Below the pieces are notes generated by a model. That model searched no databases and was not told the origin of the DNA. It saw nothing but the letters and a program-made list of their open reading frames with translations. From positions 4,650,001-4,714,000 of the forward strand of contig NZ_JBHUNT010000001.1 in the NCBI RefSeq assembly GCF_042685745.1: DNA of 64,000 nucleotides, given 5' to 3'. Origin of the DNA: Prauserella_A oleivorans. Its GTDB lineage: Bacteria; Actinomycetota; Actinomycetes; Mycobacteriales; Pseudonocardiaceae. Position numbers and translations under genes: made by a program. Shown piece after piece: positions 17,402 to 26,235 of the stretch (position 1 is its first letter; the number at the start of each line of letters is the position of its first letter).

Positions 17402-18607
17402 GTGACCGCGCTGCTGCGGGTCGACGACGACTTCGTCCGGGACCCCTTCCCGCGCTTCGACGAGCTGCGGGCGCAAGGGCCGGTGCACGTCCTGCGCACG
17501 AGGGACGGGGCCCGCTACTGGCTCGTCGTCGGGTCCGAGGAGATTCGCTCCGGCCTCCGTGACACCCGGCTGTCCAAGGATCCCGATCTGCTCGCCGCGG
17601 CTCGCGTACGCCAGCGCTGCGAGCACGGCGTCGTGGACGGCCCCGCCGCGGAGGCAGCGCTGCGTGAGCTGACGTCGTTCCTGCGCTCGTTCACCTACGA
17701 GGTGCGCGAGGTCGTGAAGGAAACGCTCTCCGGCCGCCATGCCGCACGGCATGCACCGCGGGTCGCCGCCATCGCCGACGAGCTCCTCGACGGCCTCGCG
17801 GCAGTGTCCGGACCGGTGGATCTGGTGGCGTCCTACAGCATGCCGTTCGCGACCCGGGTGTCCGGCAGCCTGCTCGGCGTCGCCCCCGACGAGCTGGCCG
17901 AGTTCGGTGCGCGGGTGTCGGCGTGGCTCGGGTCAGACTCGGCCGAGGCGCGAGCCACCGCTCGGCGACGCGTGTCCGCGCTGCTCGACGAGCTCATCGC
18001 GGCGAGGTGCGGGCGGGAGGCCGACGACGTCGTGTCCGCACTGGTCGGCAAGGCCGGCACGGCCGGTCGCGAGTCGCTGGTGCGGGCGTGCCTGATCTTC
18101 GTCATGATCACGGTGGAGACGGTCGTCAGCTTCCTGGCGACCGCGGTGCACGCCCTCCTGAGCCACCCCGAGCAGCTCCGGCTGCTGCGGGACGAGCCGG
18201 AACGCACGGGCGCCGCGATCGACGAGCTCCTCCGCTTCACCGGGCCGCACAACGTGAGCGCGCAACGCTGTGCCACCGAGGACCTCGAGCTGGGTGGTCA
18301 GCACATCGCCGAGGGTGACCTGGTGGTCTTCGCGCTCGGCGCCGCCAACCACGACGCGGCCACCTACCCCGACCCGCACCGCCTCGACCTGGACCGGGAC
18401 GCCACCGGGCATCTCGCGTTCGGCGCGGGCAGGCACTACTGCCCCGGCACGCACCAGGCGCGCAGCGCCCTGGCGACCGGAATCGCGGCGCTGCTGCGCC
18501 GCTACCCCGGCCTTAGGCTCGCGGTGCCCGCCGGCGAGGTGTCGTGGGTGCCGTCCGAATTGCTCCGCTCGGTGCGGGCACTTCCCGTCCACCTCGCCGG
18601 CGGCTGA
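17402..18607 (+). CDS. Cytochrome P450
   Basis: A 401-residue soluble bacterial P450. The heme-thiolate loop is FGAGRHYCPG (Cys near 346), the K-helix ExxR is ELLR (near 274), and the I-helix retains Glu-Thr in FVMITVETVV (near 237), but the usual Ala-Gly before it is replaced by Ile-Thr. GTG 17402 is preferred because GGGGAGG ends 5 bases upstream; GTG 17396 overlaps that site. No ferredoxin or reductase gene is nearby, so redox partners must come from elsewhere. Its neighbour upstream is the 84-residue peptide gene; downstream it converges on phoD with 4 bases between. Substrate unknown; peptide tailoring is a hypothesis only. Confidence 0.9.
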   Translation: MTALLRVDDDFVRDPFPRFDELRAQGPVHVLRTRDGARYWLVVGSEEIRSGLRDTRLSKDPDLLAAARVRQRCEHGVVDGPAAEAALRELTSFLRSFTYEVREVVKETLSGRHAARHAPRVAAIADELLDGLAAVSGPVDLVASYSMPFATRVSGSLLGVAPDELAEFGARVSAWLGSDSAEARATARRRVSALLDELIAARCGREADDVVSALVGKAGTAGRESLVRACLIFVMITVETVVSFLATAVHALLSHPEQLRLLRDEPERTGAAIDELLRFTGPHNVSAQRCATEDLELGGQHIAEGDLVVFALGAANHDAATYPDPHRLDLDRDATGHLAFGAGRHYCPGTHQARSALATGIAALLRRYPGLRLAVPAGEVSWVPSELLRSVRALPVHLAGG

Positions 18608-18611
18608 CGGC

Positions 18612-20153
18612 CTACTCCGGGCGCAGCGTGGTCGACCACAGCGCGGCGCCCGTGCCGTCGCGCAGGTCGACCGTGAGCTCGCCGCTCGCACCGTCGACGT
18701 TGAGCTCCCCGAAGTGCTGGTAGCCCTCCATCGGGGACGCCCCGGGCTGCGGGGGCGTGTGCACGAACACGGCCTTCGGCCCGAACGTCGGGTCGAGGTC
18801 GTTGGGGCCGAACGCGCCCGCGTGCAGCGGACCCGACACGAACTCCCAGAACGGCTCGAAGTCGGTGAACGTGGCGCGCTCCGGCGCGTAGTGGTGCGCG
18901 GCGGTGTAGTGCACGTCGGCGGTCAGCCAGACGACGTTGCGCACCCGGCGCCGCGCGAGCTCCGACAGCACCCAGGCCAGCTCGTTCTCCCGGCCGCCCG
19001 GTGCGCCCGGCAGACCGTTCGCGACGCCTTCGATGTGGTCGCCGTCCGGCACGACGACCCCGATCGGCAGGTCGGCCTGGACGATCTTCCACGTCGCCGT
19101 GCTGCGCGCGAGACCGCGCACCAGCCAGCTCGCCTGCCGGGCGCCGAGCACGGTGCCCCGGCCGGCCGGATCGGCGTCGTTGCGGTCCTTGTAGCTGCGC
19201 ATGTCGAGGACGAACACCTCGACGTGCTCGCCGTAGCGGAAGCTTCGGTAGACCCGCCCGTCGACGGCCGCCTTCGCGTCGATCGGGTGCCACTCGTGGA
19301 ACGCCCGGAACGCGCGGGCGGCGAGCACGTCGACGCGCTTCTCCGTGTACTGCGGGAGATCGAGGATCTCGCCGGGGTACCAGTTGTTGGTGACCTCGTG
19401 GTCGTCCCACTGCACGTAGCTCGGCACGGCCGCGTTGAAGGCACGCACGTTGTCGTCGAGCAGGCTGTAGGCGAACTGGCCCCGGTACTCGTCCAGGGTC
19501 TCGGCGACCTTCGACTTCTCCGGGGTCACGAGGTTGCGCCAGGTCCGCCCGTCGGGCAACACGACCGTCTCGGTGAGCGGGCCGTCGGCGTACACGGTGT
19601 CGCCGCAGTGCAGGAACAGGTCGGGACGGCGCTCGGCCATCGCGGCGAACGCGGTCATGCCGCCGATGTCGGGGTTGATGCCCCAGCCCTGGCCCGCCAC
19701 GTCGCCGGACCACACGAGCCGCACGTCGTCGCGGCCCTCCGGGGCCGTGCGGAACCGGCCGGTGACCGGCGCGCCGGCGACCCGGCCGTCCAGGTCCTCG
19801 GCGGTGACGCGGTAGTGCACCTCGGTGCCCGCGGGCAGGCCGCGCAGCCGGACCTTGCCGGTACCGCCCGTCTCGGGGGTGAGCAGCGGTCCGCGCACGG
19901 TCCGCGCCCGCCGGAAGGACGGGTCGGTGGAGATCTCCACGAGCATGCGGGACGGCCGGTCGGCACGGGTCCACACGATGGCGGAGTTCCGGCTGACGTC
20001 ACCGGACTGGACGCCGTGCGTGAGGACGGGGCGGCCGGACCGGACCAGGGCGGCGGCGGTCCCGCCGGTGAGTGCGCCCGCGGCCAGCACACCGGTGCCG
20101 ACGAGACCGGCCTTGAGCAGGCGGCGCCGGTGCAGGGGTGGAAGTTGGCTCAT
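18612..20153 (-). CDS. phoD: PhoD-family alkaline phosphatase, Tat-exported
   Basis: A 513-residue metallophosphoesterase that probably releases phosphate from organic esters outside the cell. The N terminus has a twin-arginine motif (HRRRLLKAGLVGTG), then a PhoD N-terminal beta domain (HGVQSGDVSRNSAIVWTRAD), then the metal-binding core: HCGDTVYAD, WDDHEVTNNW, FVLDMRSYKDRN and LTADVHYTAAHHY, the last near residue 420. ATG 20153 is chosen because it places the Tat signal at the start. No sequence that I recognise as a Pho box was seen in the 355-base upstream gap. Confidence 0.93.
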   Translation of the reverse strand: MSQLPPLHRRRLLKAGLVGTGVLAAGALTGGTAAALVRSGRPVLTHGVQSGDVSRNSAIVWTRADRPSRMLVEISTDPSFRRARTVRGPLLTPETGGTGKVRLRGLPAGTEVHYRVTAEDLDGRVAGAPVTGRFRTAPEGRDDVRLVWSGDVAGQGWGINPDIGGMTAFAAMAERRPDLFLHCGDTVYADGPLTETVVLPDGRTWRNLVTPEKSKVAETLDEYRGQFAYSLLDDNVRAFNAAVPSYVQWDDHEVTNNWYPGEILDLPQYTEKRVDVLAARAFRAFHEWHPIDAKAAVDGRVYRSFRYGEHVEVFVLDMRSYKDRNDADPAGRGTVLGARQASWLVRGLARSTATWKIVQADLPIGVVVPDGDHIEGVANGLPGAPGGRENELAWVLSELARRRVRNVVWLTADVHYTAAHHYAPERATFTDFEPFWEFVSGPLHAGAFGPNDLDPTFGPKAVFVHTPPQPGASPMEGYQHFGELNVDGASGELTVDLRDGTGAALWSTTLRPE

Positions 20154-20508
20154 ACCGGTACTTCTATCGGGTGACGGGGACCGGGCGGTCAACGTGGCCT
20201 TGCCAATGGGTGAACGTCGACAGCGGACGCGCGATCGTCCACATTCGCATTTTCGCCCGAACGCAGGCGCGCGCTGTGATGTCCGAACCACGGCACCGTG
20301 TTACGACTGATCGGTCAAATCGTGAATTCCCGTTGTTCGACGGATCGGGCTTCCGTCGAGGGAATGTCCGGTCCAATTCCGGAATGCCGTCCAGGCCTCG
20401 GCCGGGCGGTTTCCTTTTCGCCCGATCCGGCCGATTCCGGACCGTGTCCTGTCGACCCGATGTGCAGCCGGAATCGATCTTCGTGCCGACAGAGGGGGCC
20501 CGATCATC
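20154..20508. other. Divergent control region of phoD and the surface protein gene
   Basis: A 355-base gap that is less GC-rich than the flanking genes. It holds several short palindromes around TCCGGTCCAATTCCGGA and CCGATTCCGGA (about 20368-20440) and a purine-rich stretch AGAGGGGG before the plus-strand gene. No gene is evident. Likely both promoters; no regulator site identified. Confidence 0.45.
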
Positions 20509-23500
20509 GTGCCGGTAATGTCGATGCGCCACCGGTCCGGACCGGCGCGCACGGGAAGACGCGGCGCCGCCCGCCTGCTTGCCGTGGTCGCGGTCGCCTG
20601 CCTCGCCCTGACCACCCCGATGCCGGCCACCGTGGCGCAGCAGGAGAGCGAGCCGGCGACCGTCCGGGTGTACGTCGGCGACGTCCGCTCCGGCCCGGAC
20701 ACGATCGGACCGCTCGCGGGTGCGCGATTCGGCCTGTTCGCCACCAATCCCGGAGTGAGCCTCGACAGTCACGACGGCTTCACCGACGCGACCCCGATGT
20801 ACTCGTGCACCTCCGGCGCGGACGGCTGGTGCACGTTCACCGTCCCCGTCGACGAGAGCCTGCCCGACTCGGGCCGGCTGTGGCTCGCGGCCACCGGCTC
20901 GGCGGGCGGCGAGTACGCCAACCCGCAGTGGCAGACCGGGCCGCTCAGCCCGAACAACCGGGACCCGCTGTACTCGCTGCGCCACGTGTTCCAGACGCCG
21001 GTGCTCCAGGCGGGCCAGACCTACGACTCGTATGGTCCGAACCGGAACTGGATCACCGATCCGGGGTTGGAGACCACCCCGCCGACCGCCGTCCCCGGCA
21101 CCCAGAACTACTCGCGCCGGGTCGCCTCGGGTGGCGTCTTCCCGTTGTCCCGGCCGAACCCGGACCTGGCGACACAGTGCGGCCTCAGGATCGCACTCGT
21201 CGTGGACCTGTCGAGCTCGGTGGCTCCCTACGTGGAGGACCTCAAGGACGCCCTCGACGACTTCGTCACCGCGCTGCGCGGCACCCCGTCCCAGGCCGCG
21301 TTGTTCACCTTCGGCACCGACTCCCCCGCGAACGGCTACGGGGCGAACACCTCGCTGTTGCCCGTCGCCACCAACGGCGACAACAAGACCTTCCGCGATC
21401 TGTACGCCGGCTGGGAAACACCGCCGACGAACTGGACCAACTGGGACCGCGGTCTCGCCGCCGTCGCGGACGCCAACACAGCCGCAGGCGGGCAGCAGTT
21501 CGACATGGCCGTCGTGGTCACCGACGGCAACCCGACCGTCTACGGGCCGGAACCCACCCACACCGTCAACGGCCGCGAGGAAACGAAGGACCCGAACAGC
21601 GGATACACCCGGTTCCGCGAGCTCGGCAACGCCGTCGCCTCGGCCAACCTGGTCAAGAGCCAGGGCACGCGGATCATGGCGGTCGGCGTCGGCAACGGCG
21701 TGAGCGGCGACGCGTCGTACAACCTGCGCGCCATCTCCGGCCGCGACGCCTACGACGGCACCAACCTCGACGAGGCCGACTACCTCCAGCAGGCCGACTA
21801 CGCGGACGCGGGCGAGGCCCTGCGCAGGCTCGTGCTCGGCAGCTGTGCGCCGTCGGTGTCGGTGATCAAGCAGATCGTGCCGCACGGCGATCTCGACGAC
21901 GGCACCATCGACGCGCCCTACACGCCCACGGATCCGTGGACGTTCACGGCGACGCCCACCGGCGACGCGACCGTCACGCCCACGACGGCGACCACGGACC
22001 CGCAGACCGGCGCACTGAACTTCGACATGGCGTTCGACACCGGTCCGCAGGGCCTGCACATCGCCGAGACACCACAGGAGGGGTACACCGCCCTGCCGGA
22101 GCACACCACGTGTGTCAACAAGACCTCGGGTGACGACGAGCCGGTGACTCCGGACCCGGACCCGGAGAATCCGGGTGCCTTCACCGTCGACGTCGGCCTG
22201 GAGGACGCGATCTCGTGCACCGTCTACAACCAGGCGCCCGACTTCGACCAGGCGTCGGTGACCGTGAACAAGCGGTGGAAGGTCACGACCGTCACCGGTC
22301 CGGACGGGGAGACCACGACGGCGGAGTACGAGCACGGGAAGCAACCCACCGGGCTCGAGGCGAGCCTCGAACTCGACGGTCCGGGCGGCGCGGAGTCGAG
22401 TTCCCAGCCGTGGGGTCAGCCACGTGACGGCTACGACGCCGTCGACGACGGGTCGGTCGGCGTCACCGAGGACGTGACCATCACACCGCCGGGCTGCGAG
22501 CTCACCGGGGCCGACATCGACGGCACGGACCTCACCCCCGGGACGGCGACCGAGATGGATCTCCGGCCGGGCGCGAACGAGTGGACCATCACCAACGAGG
22601 TCGAGTGCCGCAGCCACCTGACCCTGCGCAAGGAGATCGGCGCAGGCGGGCAGGCGGATCCGCAGTGGTGGACGCTTCAGGCGCACGGGCCGGACGACGC
22701 GCTGCCCGGTCCGACCGGCCGGGTCGAGACGGCGCCGACCCTCGTGACCCCGGAAGTCATCTACCAGCTCGCCGAGGTCGCCGACGAGCCCGGCGGCGAC
22801 GTGCCGCACGACGTGCTCCACTACGCGCAGAACGACCAGCGCACCCGCCCGCTTCATTTCCCGTTGTCGACAGGATCGTGGGGATGCCACGTCGTCGGGG
22901 AGGACTCGGGTGGCGCGTTCTCGACCGATATCGAGGGCGCCATCGCCGTGCCGCTGGGCCAGGACGTCGTGTGCACCGCGGTGAACCAGACCGCGTGGCT
23001 CGACGTCGTGAAGCAGGTCGAGGGTGGTGACGCGAAGCCGGGCGACTTCACGCTGCGGGTCAGCCCGGTCGGGCCCGCACCACCGGGTGCCCACGAGCAC
23101 GACATCGCCGGCGCACCGGAGCCGGGCAACCAGCTCACCGTGCGGCCCCGGCAGGACTACGCGATCAGTGAGGTCTCCGGGCCCGACGGCTACCGGCTCA
23201 CGGGCATCACCTGTACCGCCGGTGAGCGGGAGCTCGACCCCGAGCGGTTCGCACTGGAGTTCGGCGGCACCGCGACCTGCGTGGCCACCAACCGGCGGCT
23301 CTCCGAGCTCGCGGTCGAGAAGCGGGACGCCGCCGACCGGAGCGTGCTGCCGGGCGCGGGCTTCGACCTGTACAGCGACACCGACGGCGACGGCGACGGC
23401 GGGGCAGGCCTCACCGACGACGCGCCCGATCCCGACGACACGCTGATCGACTCGTGCACGACCGGCGAGGACGGCCGCTGCTCGATCGGCGAACTGGACT

Positions 23501-23898
23501 TCGTATCCTACTACTGGTTCGAGAACACGGCTCCGGAGGGCTACCGGCTGCCGGCCGACCGCACGAGCGACATCATCACCATCGACGAGAACAACGCCGG
23601 TGACCCGCACACGACCACGTTCACCGACAGCAAGGAACCGTCACCTCCGCCCACGGAACCCACGGAGCCGGAGCCGACCACGCCGACGGAACCCACCGGC
23701 CCGGGCGTGCCGGACGGTCCCGACGAGCCGGGGCATCCGGGGGCTCCCGACGGGCCGGATCAGCCGGATGGCGGCGACGGGGATCAGGGCACCCTGCCCG
23801 GCACCGGCGCCGACATCGGCGTTCCGCTCGCCCTCGGGATCGTGTTCCTGCTCGCGGGCGCGACGGTGCTGGCTCTCGTCCGCCGTGCGCGGTCCTGA
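20509..23898 (+). CDS. Large LPxTG-anchored VWA-domain surface protein
   Basis: A 1129-residue cell-wall protein. Order: signal peptide (1-44, ending TVAQQ); an SpaA/CNA-B-like segment (60-190); a von Willebrand A domain with MIDAS motif DLSSS near 234 and Thr-Asp-Gly near 340; several Ig-like prealbumin repeats, each ending in a conserved Cys-x-x-x-Asn element (SCTVYNQ, VCTAVNQ, TCVATNR); a further SpaA-like module with an Asp-rich loop; a Pro/Thr/Glu spacer; then LPGTG (1096-1100), a hydrophobic helix and RRARS. These are the features of a sortase-anchored adhesin or pilin-tip protein. No sortase gene is adjacent. Start may be GTG 20509 or ATG 20518. Confidence 0.87.
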   Translation: MPVMSMRHRSGPARTGRRGAARLLAVVAVACLALTTPMPATVAQQESEPATVRVYVGDVRSGPDTIGPLAGARFGLFATNPGVSLDSHDGFTDATPMYSCTSGADGWCTFTVPVDESLPDSGRLWLAATGSAGGEYANPQWQTGPLSPNNRDPLYSLRHVFQTPVLQAGQTYDSYGPNRNWITDPGLETTPPTAVPGTQNYSRRVASGGVFPLSRPNPDLATQCGLRIALVVDLSSSVAPYVEDLKDALDDFVTALRGTPSQAALFTFGTDSPANGYGANTSLLPVATNGDNKTFRDLYAGWETPPTNWTNWDRGLAAVADANTAAGGQQFDMAVVVTDGNPTVYGPEPTHTVNGREETKDPNSGYTRFRELGNAVASANLVKSQGTRIMAVGVGNGVSGDASYNLRAISGRDAYDGTNLDEADYLQQADYADAGEALRRLVLGSCAPSVSVIKQIVPHGDLDDGTIDAPYTPTDPWTFTATPTGDATVTPTTATTDPQTGALNFDMAFDTGPQGLHIAETPQEGYTALPEHTTCVNKTSGDDEPVTPDPDPENPGAFTVDVGLEDAISCTVYNQAPDFDQASVTVNKRWKVTTVTGPDGETTTAEYEHGKQPTGLEASLELDGPGGAESSSQPWGQPRDGYDAVDDGSVGVTEDVTITPPGCELTGADIDGTDLTPGTATEMDLRPGANEWTITNEVECRSHLTLRKEIGAGGQADPQWWTLQAHGPDDALPGPTGRVETAPTLVTPEVIYQLAEVADEPGGDVPHDVLHYAQNDQRTRPLHFPLSTGSWGCHVVGEDSGGAFSTDIEGAIAVPLGQDVVCTAVNQTAWLDVVKQVEGGDAKPGDFTLRVSPVGPAPPGAHEHDIAGAPEPGNQLTVRPRQDYAISEVSGPDGYRLTGITCTAGERELDPERFALEFGGTATCVATNRRLSELAVEKRDAADRSVLPGAGFDLYSDTDGDGDGGAGLTDDAPDPDDTLIDSCTTGEDGRCSIGELDFVSYYWFENTAPEGYRLPADRTSDIITIDENNAGDPHTTTFTDSKEPSPPPTEPTEPEPTTPTEPTGPGVPDGPDEPGHPGAPDGPDQPDGGDGDQGTLPGTGADIGVPLALGIVFLLAGATVLALVRRARS

Positions 23899-23980
23899 CC
23901 GGGACCGGCTGCCCTCCGCCGCCGTGCTCCGGACGGCACCCGCGCGGGTCCGCTGCTCCCGGCGGGAAGGTCCGGCCGGG

Positions 23981-24424
23981 TCAGCCTTGCTGCTGGCTCG
24001 GCAGCCGGCCCTGGGCCATGCGGCGCGCCACGTCGCGGCGCAGCCACATGAGCCACAGCCACACGGCGATGAACACGACCCCGATCACGGCGATAGCGGG
24101 CAGCGCCACGACGAACGCCAGGAGTCCGGCGTGCAGCGCGAGGATCACCCAGCTCGCCCACGGCCTGCGCAGCATCCCGCACAGGGCGAGCAGGGCCACC
24201 GCGATCGCGATGATCGTCCAGCCCTGCACGCTGGTGATACCGCTGCCCAGTGTCGCGACGACCGGCAGCGCCAGTCCCACGACGATGGCCTCGATGACGA
24301 GCGTGCCGGCCTGCACTCCGCGGAAGCCCTTCATCGGGTCCTTCGCCGGGGCGGGCGGTTGCTGTCCGGTGTCGTCACTCATGTCCGGCTCCTCCCCGGC
24401 TTCGGCGGTTCGTGCGCTGTTCAT
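23981..24424 (-). CDS. DUF4233 membrane protein
   Basis: A 147-residue protein with about four hydrophobic helices after a polar N terminus (MKGFRGVQAGTLVIEAIVVG starts the family core). DUF4233 proteins sit directly after folC in many actinobacteria, as here: ATG 24424 overlaps the folC stop by 4 bases. Function unknown; the coupling suggests shared expression rather than a proven role in folate metabolism. Confidence 0.85.
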   Translation of the reverse strand: MNSARTAEAGEEPDMSDDTGQQPPAPAKDPMKGFRGVQAGTLVIEAIVVGLALPVVATLGSGITSVQGWTIIAIAVALLALCGMLRRPWASWVILALHAGLLAFVVALPAIAVIGVVFIAVWLWLMWLRRDVARRMAQGRLPSQQQG

Positions 24425-25899
24425 GCCGGTTCCCTGCCGAACAGCGTGCGGGCCTCGCCCACCGTGACAACGGATCCGGTGACGAGCACGCCTCCGCCGG
24501 CGAGCGGTTCCTCAGGGTCGTCGGGTTGTTCGACGAGTGCGACGGCCGTCTCGATGGCGGCGTCGAGGTGCGGTTCGACGGTGACCCGTTCCTCGCCGAA
24601 GACGTCGGTGGCGAGCTCGGCCAACTCCTCGACGGGCATCGCGCGCGGCGAGGCGTTGCGCGTCACGACGATCTCGGACACCACGGGCTCGAGCGCCTCG
24701 AGAATGCCCCGTGCGTCCTTCTCCCGGAGCACACCCACGACAGCGGCGAGCCTGCGGAACGCGAACTCCTCGTCGATGGTCTTGGCGAGCGCGGCGGCGC
24801 CGTGCGGGTTGTGGGCGGCGTCCAGCAGAACCGCCGGGGCGGCGCGGACCCGCTCGAGCCTGCCGGGCGTCTGGATCTCGGCGAACGCCTCGCGCACGGC
24901 TTCCGGCACCAGTTGCCGGTCCTTGCCCGCGCCGAAGAACGCCTCGACGGCGGCCAGCGCGAGGGCCGCGTTGGCGGCCTGGTGGGCACCGTGCAGCGGC
25001 AGGAAGATTTCCTCGTACACGCCGCCGAGGCCCTGCAGTTTGAGCAACTGCCCGCCAACGGCAATGGTCCGTTCGAGCACGCCGAACTCGCTGCCCGCCC
25101 TGGCGACGGTGGCGTCCACCTCGACGGTGCGTTCCAGCAGGACGCGTTCGGCGTCGGGCTCCTGCTCGGCGAGAATGGCGACCGCGCCGGGCTTGATGAT
25201 CCCGGCCTTCTCCCGGGCGATGGTGGCGCGATCGTTGCCGAGGTACTCGGCATGGTCGATGCCGATCGGGGTGATGACGGCGACCTGCCCGTCGGCGACG
25301 TTCGTGGCGTCCCACGAGCCACCCATGCCGGTCTCGAGGACGGCCACCTCGACCGGCGCGTCGGCGAAGGCGGCGAAGGCCATGCCGGTGAGCACCTCGA
25401 ACTTGCTCATCGCCGGATCGTCCGGTCCCGCCGCTCGGTCGACCATCTGCACGAACGGCGCCACGTCGCGGTAGGTGTCCACGTACTTCTCCGCCGAGAT
25501 CGGCGCGCCGTCGATACTGATGCGCTCCGTCACCAGCTGCAGGTGCGGGCTGGTGTAGCGGCCGACGCGCAGGCCCATGCGGGTCAGCAGGGCCTCGATC
25601 ATGCGGGTGGTGGAGCTCTTGCCGTTGGTGCCCGCGACGTGCACCACCGGGTAGGTCTTCTGCGGGTCGCCGAGCAGGTTGAGCAGCGCCGTGATGCGCG
25701 TCAGCGACGGCGCGATCTTGGTCTCCGGCCAGCGTTCGTTGAGCTCGGCCTCGACGATCTGCAACTCGCGGCGGGCCTGCGCCTCGATGGCCGCCTCGTC
25801 CGCTTCCGGGACGGGCTCCGGTTCGTCCGGCAACGGACCGGCGATGAAGTTGTCGCCCTCGGTGAGCTCGGGCGGAAACTCCTGGTCGTCGGACGGCAC
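24421..25899 (-). CDS. folC: Folylpolyglutamate synthase / dihydrofolate synthase
   Basis: Adds glutamate to folates (and, in bifunctional forms, makes dihydrofolate). The 492-residue protein has an acidic N-terminal extension, then the Mur-ligase P-loop VHVAGTNGKSSTTRMIEALL near 85, YTSPHLQLVTERI, the ETGMGGSWDATN loop, and DAAHNPHGAAAL in the C-terminal half. GTG 25899 is chosen because GGGAG lies 5 bases upstream; GTG 25905 is in frame but overlaps that site. It normally follows valS in actinobacteria; here valS is 12 kb away, so the accessory block 26-38 kb was probably inserted between them or the genes were rearranged. Confidence 0.95.
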   Translation of the reverse strand: MPSDDQEFPPELTEGDNFIAGPLPDEPEPVPEADEAAIEAQARRELQIVEAELNERWPETKIAPSLTRITALLNLLGDPQKTYPVVHVAGTNGKSSTTRMIEALLTRMGLRVGRYTSPHLQLVTERISIDGAPISAEKYVDTYRDVAPFVQMVDRAAGPDDPAMSKFEVLTGMAFAAFADAPVEVAVLETGMGGSWDATNVADGQVAVITPIGIDHAEYLGNDRATIAREKAGIIKPGAVAILAEQEPDAERVLLERTVEVDATVARAGSEFGVLERTIAVGGQLLKLQGLGGVYEEIFLPLHGAHQAANAALALAAVEAFFGAGKDRQLVPEAVREAFAEIQTPGRLERVRAAPAVLLDAAHNPHGAAALAKTIDEEFAFRRLAAVVGVLREKDARGILEALEPVVSEIVVTRNASPRAMPVEELAELATDVFGEERVTVEPHLDAAIETAVALVEQPDDPEEPLAGGGVLVTGSVVTVGEARTLFGREPA

Positions 25900-26235
25900 A
25901 CGCACTCCCAACTGGTCTGACTGACCCGTCGAGTCTACGTCCGCGTCACGGGGGTCACCGCGTGCCCTTCGACCACGATTGGGGCGGCAAACCGGCAACC
26001 CCGAATCCGGTACCCCACCGCCGACAACGGCAAGGACCTGCCTGCCGACGCGAACGGCGAACACAGCGACCGAAACAGCCGACACGGCAACGCAGACGGC
26101 GGACACGGCTACGCAGACGGCAGGCACGGTTGCGGGAGCCGCCCACCCGGCGGCCGGCGAGGGCCGGGCGCCGGGCGGGAGCGACGCTTCGGCAAGCCTC
26201 CGCAACCCGGCAAGCAAGCCGGCCTCGCCGGGGCG
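25900..26235. other. Gap between folC and the M20 gene
   Basis: A 336-base region between two minus-strand genes. It contains the imperfect 21-bp tandem repeats described separately and probably the folC promoter. The minus-strand frame of folC stays open through it, but the translation is a repetitive Val/Ala string without folC similarity, so it is not included in the gene. Confidence 0.5.
26060..26143. repeat. Imperfect 21-bp tandem repeats
   Basis: Four adjacent 21-base units at 26060, 26081, 26102 and 26123. The middle two differ at only two positions (GACACGGCAACGCAGACGGC and GACACGGCTACGCAGACGGC share the same frame); the outer two have drifted. The 21-base period equals seven codons, but no supported gene covers it. 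Confidence 0.75.

Noticed and set aside
26060..26143. CRISPR-like repeat array
   Set aside because: Units are directly adjacent with no spacers, and no cas genes are present.
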